From: JBGPEQ01 sp050180895
GTDB lineage: Bacteria; Pseudomonadota; Alphaproteobacteria; Dongiales; Dongiaceae
Length of the DNA stretch: 64,000 nt
Direction: 5' to 3'
Assembly: GCA_050180895.1 (NCBI GenBank)
Contig: JBFXDS010000005.1
Span: forward strand, 318,558 to 382,557
Below are positions 42,460 to 50,054 of the stretch, piece by piece; position 1 is the first letter of the stretch; each line of letters starts with the position of its first letter. The position numbers and the translations under genes are program-made. The notes under the pieces were generated by a model, which saw nothing but the letters and a program-made list of their open reading frames with translations, ran no database searches and was not told the origin of the DNA.

Positions 42460-43647
42460 ATGAAGATCGCCACGCTGGAGACGTTCGTCGTCGGCAATCC
42501 GCCGCCGTCCTTCGGCGGCCGCTATTTCCTGTTCGTGAAGCTCGTCACCGACGACGGGATCGTCGGCGTCGGCGAGGTCTACGCCGCCACCTTCGGCCCG
42601 CACACCCTGGCGCGCATGGTCGCCGACGTGTTCGAGCGCCACGTCCTCGGCATGGATCCCTTCCATATCGAATCGCTGTGGCGCCGGGTCTACGGCTCCG
42701 GCTACACCATGCGCCCCGATGTCTCGCTGATAGGCGTGCTGTCCGGCATCGAGATCGCGCTCTGGGACATCGTCGGCAAGGCCACGGACAAGCCGGTCTA
42801 CGAGCTCCTCGGCGGCAAGGTGCATGAGCGGCTGCGCAGCTACACCTACATCTATCCGGAAGGAAACGAGACCGAGGCCATCTATCACGACGCCGAGCTC
42901 TCGGCGCAGCGCGCCGCCGAGTATGTGCGGCAGGGCTTCACCGCCGTGAAGTTCGATCCGGCCACGCCCTTTTCGGCCTTCGATCCGCGCCAGCCCTCGC
43001 TGCAGACGCTCGATCTCTGCGAGACATTCGTCCGCCTCATCCGCGAGGCCGTCGGCAGCAAGGCCGACCTGCTGTTCGGCACCCATGGCCAGTTCACCGC
43101 CTCCGGCGCCATCCGTCTCGCCCAGCGGCTGGAGCCCTACGATCCCCTCTGGTTCGAGGAGCCGACGCCGCCGGAGATGCCGGAGGAGATGGCGCTGGTC
43201 GCGCGCGCCACCTCGATCCCGATCGCCACCGGCGAAAGGCTCACCACCAAGTACGAGTTCGCGCGCGTGCTCGAGTGCCGCGCCGCCTCGATCCTGCAGA
43301 TGGCGCTCGGCCGCGTCGGCGGCCTGCTGGAGGCCAAGAAGATCGCCGGCATGGCCGAGGCGCACTACGCGCAGATCGCGCCGCATCTCTATTGCGGTCC
43401 GGTCGAGGGCGCCGCCAACATCCAGCTCGCCGCCTGCAGCCCCAATTTTCTCATCCTCGAGAGCATCCAGGCCTGGGGCGGCTTCCACGCCAAGATCCTG
43501 AAGAAGCCGATCCGCTGGGAGGAGGGCTACGTCATCCCGTCGTCGGAGCCCGGCCTCGGCATCGAACTCGACGAGGCGGTCGCCCGCGCCAATCCCTACG
43601 AGGGCGCGAAACTGCATCTGGAGATGACCGGCCACCCCGTCGACTGA
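42460..43647 (+). CDS. Mandelate racemase/muconate lactonizing enzyme family protein
   Basis: 395-residue enolase-superfamily enzyme. The N-terminal capping domain is followed by a barrel with LGGKVHERLRSYTYIYPEGN, GFTAVKFDPATPFSAF (Lys of the KxD-type motif), DPLWFEEPTPPEMPEEMALV (metal ligand Glu), IATGERLTTKYEFARV (second Glu) and the C-terminal His in QIAPHLYCGP. The residues suit dehydration of an acid sugar, but the exact substrate cannot be assigned. It is co-directional with a 3-hydroxyisobutyrate-dehydrogenase-like gene 29 bp downstream, suggesting one catabolic pathway. Confidence 0.88.
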   Translation: MKIATLETFVVGNPPPSFGGRYFLFVKLVTDDGIVGVGEVYAATFGPHTLARMVADVFERHVLGMDPFHIESLWRRVYGSGYTMRPDVSLIGVLSGIEIALWDIVGKATDKPVYELLGGKVHERLRSYTYIYPEGNETEAIYHDAELSAQRAAEYVRQGFTAVKFDPATPFSAFDPRQPSLQTLDLCETFVRLIREAVGSKADLLFGTHGQFTASGAIRLAQRLEPYDPLWFEEPTPPEMPEEMALVARATSIPIATGERLTTKYEFARVLECRAASILQMALGRVGGLLEAKKIAGMAEAHYAQIAPHLYCGPVEGAANIQLAACSPNFLILESIQAWGGFHAKILKKPIRWEEGYVIPSSEPGLGIELDEAVARANPYEGAKLHLEMTGHPVD

Positions 43648-43676
43648 ACGCTTCACTGGATCGCGAGTCCACCATC

Positions 43677-44585
43677 ATGCGCTATGGTTTCATCGGCCTC
43701 GGCAATCTCGGCGCTCATCTTGCAGCCAGTCTTCTGCGCGCCGGCTTTACTCTGACCGTTCACGATCGCAACGCCGAGGCCGCAGCGCCACTGCGGACGA
43801 ACGGCGCGCGCTGGGCCGAGTCGCCGAAGGCGGTCGCCGGGCAGAGCGACGCCGTCATCACCTGCCTGCCGTCACCCGCGGTCTCGGAGCAGGTGCTGAC
43901 GGGCAGCGACGGCATCCTCGCCGGCCTGCGCCCCGGCGCCGCCTGGATCGAAATGAGCACCCTCGGCCGCGACGAGATTCTGCGCCTCGCGGCCAAGGCG
44001 GCGGAGAAGGGCGTCGCCACGCTCGAAGCGCCGGTGACCGGCGGCGTCCACCGCGCCGCCGCCGGCGAGATCACCGTGCTGGCCGGCGGCGACACGGCGC
44101 TGTTCGAGGCGCACCGTCCCGCCCTGGAGGCCATGGGCGGCGAGATCTTTCACATGGGCCCGCTCGGCGCGGCCGCGGTGATCAAGGTCATCACTAACAT
44201 GCTGGCCTTCATCCATCTGGTCGCCGCCGGCGAGGCGCTGATGCTGGCCAAGCGCGGCGGCCTCGATCTCGCGCAAGCCTTCCATGCCATCAAGGCCAGC
44301 TCCGGCAACAGCTTCGTGCACGAGACCGAAAGCCAGCTCATCCTCAACGGCAGCTACGATATCAACTTCACCATGGACCTGGCGGTGAAGGACCTCGGCT
44401 TCGCCCTGGCCTATGGCCGCGACTTCAGCGTGCCGCTCGATCTTGCGAGCCTCACGATGCAGACCTTCATCCGCGCCCGCGAAGCCTATGGCGGCAACGC
44501 CTGGTCGACCCAGGTCGTGAAGCTCCTGGAAGACGCCTTGAAGACGGACCTCAGGGCGCCGGGATTTCCCGAGGAGCTGAAATAG
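43677..44585 (+). CDS. NAD(P)-dependent oxidoreductase, 3-hydroxyisobutyrate dehydrogenase family
   Basis: 302 residues. Rossmann motif MRYGFIGLGNLGAHLAASLL at the N-terminus, the substrate-binding signature EAPVTGGVHRAAAGEITVLA, the catalytic Lys in VIKVITNMLAFIHL, and C-terminal MDLAVKDLGFALAYGRDFSV. The family covers 3-hydroxyisobutyrate, tartronate-semialdehyde and related beta-hydroxyacid dehydrogenases; a sugar-acid role would fit the upstream dehydratase-like enzyme. Start taken at ATG 43677 where homology begins. Confidence 0.9.
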   Translation: MRYGFIGLGNLGAHLAASLLRAGFTLTVHDRNAEAAAPLRTNGARWAESPKAVAGQSDAVITCLPSPAVSEQVLTGSDGILAGLRPGAAWIEMSTLGRDEILRLAAKAAEKGVATLEAPVTGGVHRAAAGEITVLAGGDTALFEAHRPALEAMGGEIFHMGPLGAAAVIKVITNMLAFIHLVAAGEALMLAKRGGLDLAQAFHAIKASSGNSFVHETESQLILNGSYDINFTMDLAVKDLGFALAYGRDFSVPLDLASLTMQTFIRAREAYGGNAWSTQVVKLLEDALKTDLRAPGFPEELK

Positions 44586-44616
44586 CCACGTGGGTCTGAC
44601 TGAGGAGTGCTTGCAG

Positions 44617-45048
44617 ATGGCGGAACGGCACGAAGGCGGCTGTGTATGCGGGGCGGTGCGCTACGTCGCTCATGGCGACCCCGAGCGCGTCACGGTCTGT
44701 CATTGCACCTGGTGTCAACGGCGTACCGGGTCGGCATTCGGCGTCGAGGCCGTGTTCAACATCGAACACGTGGCGCTCGCGGGCGATACGCTCCGCAGAT
44801 ATCGACACATCTCCGACGAATCTGGCCGCTGGCTGGACCAGGAGTTTTGCTCCCGCTGCGGGGCGAACATCGGATTCACCCTCGAGGCGGTGCCGGGCAT
44901 CCGCACGATCGCAGCAGGTACGTTCGACGATCGGTCTTGGATCACGCCCGAGAAATATCGGTTCCGCTATGTCTACCTGCGCTCCGCGCAGGGCTGGTCG
45001 AGACTCCCGGAAGGCGTCGAGCAATACGAAGCGCATTTCCGCAAGTGA
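44617..45048 (+). CDS. GFA family zinc protein (CENP-V/GFA domain)
   Basis: 143 residues. The GFA zinc sites are clear: GGCVCGAVRY, HCTWCQRRTGSAFG and FCSRCGANIGF. Founding members were described as glutathione-dependent formaldehyde-activating proteins, but most homologues have no proven activity. ATG 44617 is chosen because GAGGAG (44602-44607) is well placed; a GTG at 44590 is an unlikely alternative. Confidence 0.88.
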   Translation: MAERHEGGCVCGAVRYVAHGDPERVTVCHCTWCQRRTGSAFGVEAVFNIEHVALAGDTLRRYRHISDESGRWLDQEFCSRCGANIGFTLEAVPGIRTIAAGTFDDRSWITPEKYRFRYVYLRSAQGWSRLPEGVEQYEAHFRK

Positions 45049-45377
45049 CTTTGCATGCCGGTCGTTGTCATTCCCGCGAAAGCGGGAATCCAGGGCGCGC
45101 CCGCACTTGAGTTTGGGTTAGGGCAGGGCCGTTCTACAGAGTCCCCTCTCCCCTTGTGGGAGAGGGACAGGGTGAGGGGACTCGCGCGGCAGCGCGAAGA
45201 GCTTTCGCTCACGTCAAGACGTCAACGACAAGGGCGTCTATGTGCGGTTGCCTGCGACGCACTCCTCGGCGCCTACCGGCGCCAAACCCCTCACCCTATC
45301 CCTCTCCCGCAAGGGAAGAGGGGACTCCCGTGGTATAGGGAAGCCGGCGATGAGGCGCAAAACCCGCGAAGCTGATA
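45049..45377. repeat. Gene-free region filled with REP-type palindromes
   Basis: No gene is supported here. It holds three palindromes: ATTCCCGC-GAAA-GCGGGAAT (45070-45089); CCCTCTCCC-N5-GGGAGAGGG (45144-45166) within a unit 45139-45179 that starts GAGTCCCC and ends GGTGAGGGG; and the same unit inverted at 45287-45325 (CCCCTCACCCTATCCCTCTC to GAGGGGACTC). The two long units form a head-to-head pair. The region lies between convergent genes, so it can also serve as a bidirectional terminator. Confidence 0.75.
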
Positions 45378-47798
45378 CTACATCCTCAGCCGCGCGTTCG
45401 TCGGGTCGTAGAGCGGCTCCGTCCCCACCGTCGCCGCGCGCCGCTCGCCGAAGATCTCGATATCGAGCGCCGTGCCCGGCTTCGCCAGGTCGGTGCGGAG
45501 ATAGGCAAGCGCGATGCTCTTCTTCAGCGCATGGCCGTAGGCGCCGGAGGTCACGAGGCCGACGATCTCGCCGTCCCGCCAGACCGGCGCGCAGGAGGGC
45601 GCGTCGGCGTCGCCGGCCTCCGCCAGCACCAGCGGCACCAGCCGCTCCTTCGGCCCGCTGTTGTGCTCGCGGAGCAGCGCGTCGCGGCCGCGGAACGCCG
45701 GCTTGCCCAGGTCGACGAAGCGGTCGAGGCTCGCCATCAGCGGCGTGTATTCATGCGTCATGTCGCTCTTCCAGCCGCGATAACCCTTCTCGATGCGCAG
45801 GGAATCCATCGCATACATGCCGAAATCGCGGATGCCGTGGACCTGGCCCGCCTCCCACAGCAGGTCGTAGACCGGCGCCATCTGCTCCATCGGCAGATGC
45901 AGCTCCCAGCCGAGCTCGCCGACATAGTTGACGCGCAGGGCCAGCGGCCGCGCATAGCCGATCTCGATCTCGCGTGCCGACAGCCAGGGGAAGACGGCGT
46001 TCGACAGATCGGCCTCGGTCGCCTGCGCGAGCACGTCGCGCGCCTTCGGCCCGGCGACGATCAGCGTGCCCAGCCGCGCCGACAGGTTCTCGATCCGCAC
46101 CGCGCCGTCGCGCGGCCGGTGCCGCTCCAGCCAGTCGATGTCGTGCCACTCTGCCGCCGCGGCGCTCAGCAGATAGAACCTGTCGTCGGCGAGCCGTGTG
46201 ATCGTCACCTCCGAGACGATGCCGCCCTTGTCGTTCAGCAGGTAGGAGAGGGTGATGCGCCCGAGCTTCGGCAGCTTGCCGCAGATCAGGCTGTCGAGCC
46301 ACGCGGCCGCCCCTGCCCCCTCCACCATGAGCTTGGTAAAGCCGCCGAGGTCGAGGATGCCCACGCGCTCGCGCACGGCCGCGCATTCCTCGGCCACGGC
46401 GCCGTGCCAGTTGGTGCGCTGGAAGCTCGGCTTCCATTCGCGCCGATCGCCCGGCCGCGGGAACCAGGCGGCGCGCTCCCAGCCGCCGCGGGCGCAGAAC
46501 ATCGCCCCCTTCAGCTTCAGCTTGTCGTAGAGCGCCGTCGTCTTCGCCGGCCGCCCCGCCGGCCGCTCCTCGAACGGGAAGGCGATGGCATATTCGTTCT
46601 GATACAGCTCGATCGCCTTGCCGACGACATAGGCCTTCGTCGCGTAGTCCGTGTAGCGGCGCGGGTCGAAGACCCAGAAATCCCATTCCGGCTCGCCATG
46701 CACGATCCATTCGGCCACGCTCTTGCCGGCGCCGCCGGCCTGCGCGATGCCGAAGCTGAAGCAGCAGCATTGATAGAAGTTCGGCAGCCCGTGCGCCGGC
46801 CCGATATAGGGGTTGCCGTCGGGCGAGTAGGGGATCGGCCCGTTGATCACCCGCTGCACGCCGCCCTTGCTCAGGATCGGCACCCGCTTGATGGCGTCGT
46901 CGATGTATTTTTCCAGCCGCTCCAGGTCATCCGGCCAGAGCTGGTTGGCGAAGTCGTCGGGGATGCGGTCGAGCCAGTGCGGCGTCGCCTTCCACTCGTA
47001 GGGCCCGAGCAGCAGCCCCGTCCGCTCCTGCCGCAGATACCAGCTGACGTCGGGGTCGCGCAGCAGCGGCAGCTTGTCCTTGCGCGATACCAGTTCCGGG
47101 ATCGACTCCGTCACCAGATACTGGTGCGACATGGAGACGATCGGCATGTACTGCCCGACCATGGCCATGATCTCGCCGGCGCGGTAGCCGGCGGCGTTGA
47201 CGACGATCTCGCAGGTGATGTCGCCCTGGTCGGTCATCACGCACCACTCGTTGGTGGGCGTCCGTTGCAGCCCCGTCACCTTGGTGAACCGCTTGATGCG
47301 GCTGCCGAGATCGCGTGCGCCCTTCGCGAACGCCTGCGTCAGCTGGCTCGGATCGATGTCGCCATCGAGCGGATCCCACAGCGCGCCTTGGAGATCGTGG
47401 GTTTCCAGGAACGGATATTTCGCCTTTGCCTCCGCTGGCGTCAGCAGCGCGAACTCCAGCCCCTGCGCATGCGCCATGGCCGCGACATGCTTGAACTCGT
47501 CCATCCGCGCCTTGTTGTGCGCCAGCCGCAGCGACCCCGTGATGTGGTAGTTGATGGGATAGCCGACCTCCTCGCCCAGCCTGGCGTAGAGCCGCGTCGA
47601 GTGCCGCTGGAACTTGATGACGTTCCAGCTCGTGGAGAAGTTCGGCGTGTTCCCCGCCGCGTGCCAGGTGGAGCCCGAGGTCAGCTCGTTGCGCTCCACC
47701 AGCAGGCAGTCCGTCCAGCCCAGCTTCGCCAGATGATAGAGCGCGCTGCACCCCACTGCCCCGCCGCCGATGATCACCACCCGCGCATGCTCGGTCAT
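45378..47798 (-). CDS. Flavin-dependent dimethylglycine/sarcosine dehydrogenase-like protein with GcvT domain
   Basis: 806 residues. The N-terminal DAO-type FAD domain begins VVIIGGGAVGCSALYHLAKL. It contains SGSTWHAAGNTPNFS, whose His corresponds to the covalent FAD attachment residue in dimethylglycine and sarcosine dehydrogenases. From about residue 430 the chain is a folate-binding aminomethyltransferase (GcvT) domain: VRERVGILDLGGFTKLMVEG, NYVGELGWELHLPMEQMAPV, LRIEKGYRGWKSDMTHEYTP. Such enzymes demethylate an N-methyl amine and pass the carbon to tetrahydrofolate. It is the last gene of a three-gene minus-strand group with two hydantoinase-like subunits. Confidence 0.88.
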   Translation of the reverse strand: MTEHARVVIIGGGAVGCSALYHLAKLGWTDCLLVERNELTSGSTWHAAGNTPNFSTSWNVIKFQRHSTRLYARLGEEVGYPINYHITGSLRLAHNKARMDEFKHVAAMAHAQGLEFALLTPAEAKAKYPFLETHDLQGALWDPLDGDIDPSQLTQAFAKGARDLGSRIKRFTKVTGLQRTPTNEWCVMTDQGDITCEIVVNAAGYRAGEIMAMVGQYMPIVSMSHQYLVTESIPELVSRKDKLPLLRDPDVSWYLRQERTGLLLGPYEWKATPHWLDRIPDDFANQLWPDDLERLEKYIDDAIKRVPILSKGGVQRVINGPIPYSPDGNPYIGPAHGLPNFYQCCCFSFGIAQAGGAGKSVAEWIVHGEPEWDFWVFDPRRYTDYATKAYVVGKAIELYQNEYAIAFPFEERPAGRPAKTTALYDKLKLKGAMFCARGGWERAAWFPRPGDRREWKPSFQRTNWHGAVAEECAAVRERVGILDLGGFTKLMVEGAGAAAWLDSLICGKLPKLGRITLSYLLNDKGGIVSEVTITRLADDRFYLLSAAAAEWHDIDWLERHRPRDGAVRIENLSARLGTLIVAGPKARDVLAQATEADLSNAVFPWLSAREIEIGYARPLALRVNYVGELGWELHLPMEQMAPVYDLLWEAGQVHGIRDFGMYAMDSLRIEKGYRGWKSDMTHEYTPLMASLDRFVDLGKPAFRGRDALLREHNSGPKERLVPLVLAEAGDADAPSCAPVWRDGEIVGLVTSGAYGHALKKSIALAYLRTDLAKPGTALDIEIFGERRAATVGTEPLYDPTNARLRM

Positions 47799-47815
47799 CC
47801 CTCCTCCCCATCCTT

Positions 47816-47901
47816 GTAGGGGCGAGCGGCGCTCGCCCTTGTTGCCACCGCCGCGACCGTCGGAGTCCTGTATGAGCAGGGCGAACGCCGCTCGCCCCTA
47901 C
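47816..47901. repeat. 86-bp composite inverted-repeat element, copy A
   Basis: It begins GTAGGGGCGAGCGGCGCTCG and ends with the inverted form CGAACGCCGCTCGCCCCTAC. The middle contains CGTCGGAGTCCTG. Both ends and the middle are shared with the element at 54060-54146, so it is a dispersed element rather than two chance palindromes. It sits between the flavoprotein and the hydantoinase B-like gene. Confidence 0.75.
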
Positions 47902-49832
47902 GATGCGCCATAGATCTGCTTCGCCGCCGCGGCCGACACATACCCCTCCGCCACATCCTCGGCTACGGCAGCCGGGTCGCGCTCGGCCGGGTTGCCGTAG
48001 CCGCCGCCGCCCGGCGCCGTCAGCAGGATGCGGTCGCCCGGCTCGAAGGTGATATTGGCGTACTTGCTCGAGGACACCTTGCCGTACAGCTCCTTCACCG
48101 TCTTCCACTCGGTCGAGCCGTTCTTCTTGATCATCGTCCCGCCGTTGCCGCCGGGCTGGCCGCCGAAGATCGCCCAGGGCTTCACCTCGTGGCGGTCGCT
48201 GCACTGGCTGCCGGTGATCGGCACCTCCGTCGCCAGCAGCGTGCGGCGATAGCCGAGGCCGCCGCGCCACTTGCCGGCGCCGCCCGAGTCCGTCACCAGC
48301 TCGCAGTCCTCGACCCGCAGCGGAAAGCGCGTCTCGAACACCTCCGTCGGATTGAAGCGGCAATTGCCGTTGATGGCGATCACGCAGTCGTTGCCGTCAT
48401 GCCCGTACCTTCCACCCCAGCCGCCGGACATGATGTCGTAGCAGGCGAAATACTCCTCATAGTCCGGGTGGTTGCCGCCGAAGACGAAGTTGGTGCCGGT
48501 GCAGCTCTCGGAGGCCATCACCCGCTCCGGCACGCAGGCGCCCATGGCGCCGATGGTGATGTTGGCGAGGCGCGGATGCGTCTCCGTGTTGCCCGCCACC
48601 AGCGGCCCCGGATAGTCGACGTTCGTCACCTTGTTCGGCGGCGACACCACGCGGATCGGCCGGAAGGCGCCGGAGTTCTTGGGGATCGACGGATCGGTGA
48701 TGTGCAGGATGCCGTTGTAGACCGCGCCGATGGCGACCCCGAGCGTGGCGTTGATCGGCCCCTTCGCCTGCGCGGAGCTGCGGCTGTAGTCGGCCACCAG
48801 CTCGTCGCCGTTCACATGGATGTCGATGGCGACGGTGTATTTCTTGTTCTCGATGCCGTCGTTCTCGATCACGTCCTCGAAGCCGTACTTGCCGTCGGGG
48901 AACGAGCCGAGCTCCGCCCGCATGCGCCGCTCGGCGTAGTCCTTGAGGTCCTCGCAGGTCTGCGTGAATACGTCCTTGCCGTACTTCTTCACGATCTCGA
49001 CGATGCGGCTCACGCCGAGATCGACGCAGCCGATCATGGCGCTGAGGTCGCCGAAGTTCTGCCGCGGCGTGCGGGTGTTGGCGAGCAGCAGCTTCCACAC
49101 CTCCTCGACATCCTTGCCGGCCTTGCGGATCTTCACCGGCGGCACGCGCAGGCCCTCGTGGAAGATCTCCGTCGCCTCGCCGCAGAACGCCCCGGGCACC
49201 ATGCCGCCGATCTCCGCGACATGGCCGATGCAGACCGCGAAGCCCAGCAACTCGCCGTCGACGAAGAACGGCTTGAAGAAGGTGTGCTCCGGGCAGTGCA
49301 GCCCGCCGCGATAGGGATCGTTATGGACGATGATGTCGCCCTCTTCGAGCGTGTCGAACGGTATCTCCTGGGCACAGGTCTTGATCAGAAGCGGCATGCC
49401 CCCGATCATGGTCGGGCAGAACTCGGCGCAGGCGATCATGTCGCCCTTGGTGTCCGCCAGCGCGCAGGTGAAATCGAGTCCCTCGTTGAAGATCGTCGAG
49501 TAGGACGTCTTCATCAGCAGGATGCCCATCTCGCGGCAGATCGACACCATCGTCGAATCCAGGATATTCATCATCACCATGTCCGGCGGCGTATTGCGCT
49601 TCGGCGGCGGCGCCTGCGCCGCCTCGATCGGCAGCGGCGGATGCAGGATGCGCATGCGGATCAGGCCGTCCTCCTTCGTCCGCCGCGCCGCCCATTCCGC
49701 GCACCAGTCCGAGCAGTAGAGACAGCTCTTGCCCCCCAGCTGCGCCGTCACGCCGGCCCCATACACCAGCAGCCCGCAATTGGCGCACTTCAGATACTTC
49801 TCGATATAGAGCCCATTCTCCGAAAACCGCAT
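47898..49832 (-). CDS. hyuB: Hydantoinase B/oxoprolinase family protein with N-terminal zinc-ribbon-like extension
   Basis: 644 residues. The main body (from about 85) is the HyuB fold: NILDSTMVSICREMGILLMK, SYSTIFNEGLDFTCALADTK, IVHNDPYRGGLHCPEH, VAEIGGMVPG, and DSGGAGKWRGGLGYRRTLLA. It forms an ATP-dependent amidohydrolase with the HyuA-like product of the next gene, acting on hydantoin- or oxoproline-like rings. The first ~80 residues add a cysteine cluster CANCG...CLYCSDWC, a probable zinc ribbon. Shine-Dalgarno CGGGAGC. The last codons overlap the end of a palindromic repeat. Confidence 0.87.
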   Translation of the reverse strand: MRFSENGLYIEKYLKCANCGLLVYGAGVTAQLGGKSCLYCSDWCAEWAARRTKEDGLIRMRILHPPLPIEAAQAPPPKRNTPPDMVMMNILDSTMVSICREMGILLMKTSYSTIFNEGLDFTCALADTKGDMIACAEFCPTMIGGMPLLIKTCAQEIPFDTLEEGDIIVHNDPYRGGLHCPEHTFFKPFFVDGELLGFAVCIGHVAEIGGMVPGAFCGEATEIFHEGLRVPPVKIRKAGKDVEEVWKLLLANTRTPRQNFGDLSAMIGCVDLGVSRIVEIVKKYGKDVFTQTCEDLKDYAERRMRAELGSFPDGKYGFEDVIENDGIENKKYTVAIDIHVNGDELVADYSRSSAQAKGPINATLGVAIGAVYNGILHITDPSIPKNSGAFRPIRVVSPPNKVTNVDYPGPLVAGNTETHPRLANITIGAMGACVPERVMASESCTGTNFVFGGNHPDYEEYFACYDIMSGGWGGRYGHDGNDCVIAINGNCRFNPTEVFETRFPLRVEDCELVTDSGGAGKWRGGLGYRRTLLATEVPITGSQCSDRHEVKPWAIFGGQPGGNGGTMIKKNGSTEWKTVKELYGKVSSSKYANITFEPGDRILLTAPGGGGYGNPAERDPAAVAEDVAEGYVSAAAAKQIYGAS

Positions 49833-49843
49833 GCCAAGCTCCC

Positions 49844-49867
49844 GTAGAGGCGACCGGCCGGTCGCCC
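49844..49867. repeat. Palindromic GTAGGGGCG-family repeat (variant arm)
   Basis: GTAGAGGCGACCGGCCGGTC followed by GCCC, a truncated relative of the perfect copy at 59174-59207. It lies just upstream of the hydantoinase B-like gene. Confidence 0.55.
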
Positions 49868-49881
49868 GACTCTCAATTCAA

Positions 49882-50054
49882 GGAAGATTCACCGCAGAGA
49901 CGCAGAGATGATGGAGCCGCTGATGGACGCAGATGAATACGGAGAGTAGGGATCTGCGCGCCTTTGGCGCGCAATCAACCCTGTGTCCGTCCCTTCTGAT
50001 CCGCGTTTCTCTGTGTCCAAACTTTCTTCTCTGCGCCTCTGCGGTGAATCTTCC
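49882..50054. repeat. 173-bp MITE-like element with 27-bp inverted ends
   Basis: GGAAGATTCACCGCAGAGAC (start of the 27-base left end, 49882-49908) is matched at 26 of 27 positions by the inverted right end (50028-50054). No gene fits inside. The right end touches the stop codon of the hydantoinase A-like gene (50055-50057). The motif 'CACCGCAGAGACGCAGAGA' is known to me as a dispersed bacterial repeat. Non-autonomous transposition is inferred from structure. Confidence 0.6.

Noticed and set aside
45049..45377. Possible CRISPR array because several repeats occur close together.
   Set aside because: The units are inverted palindromes of different types without regular spacers; no cas gene is present.
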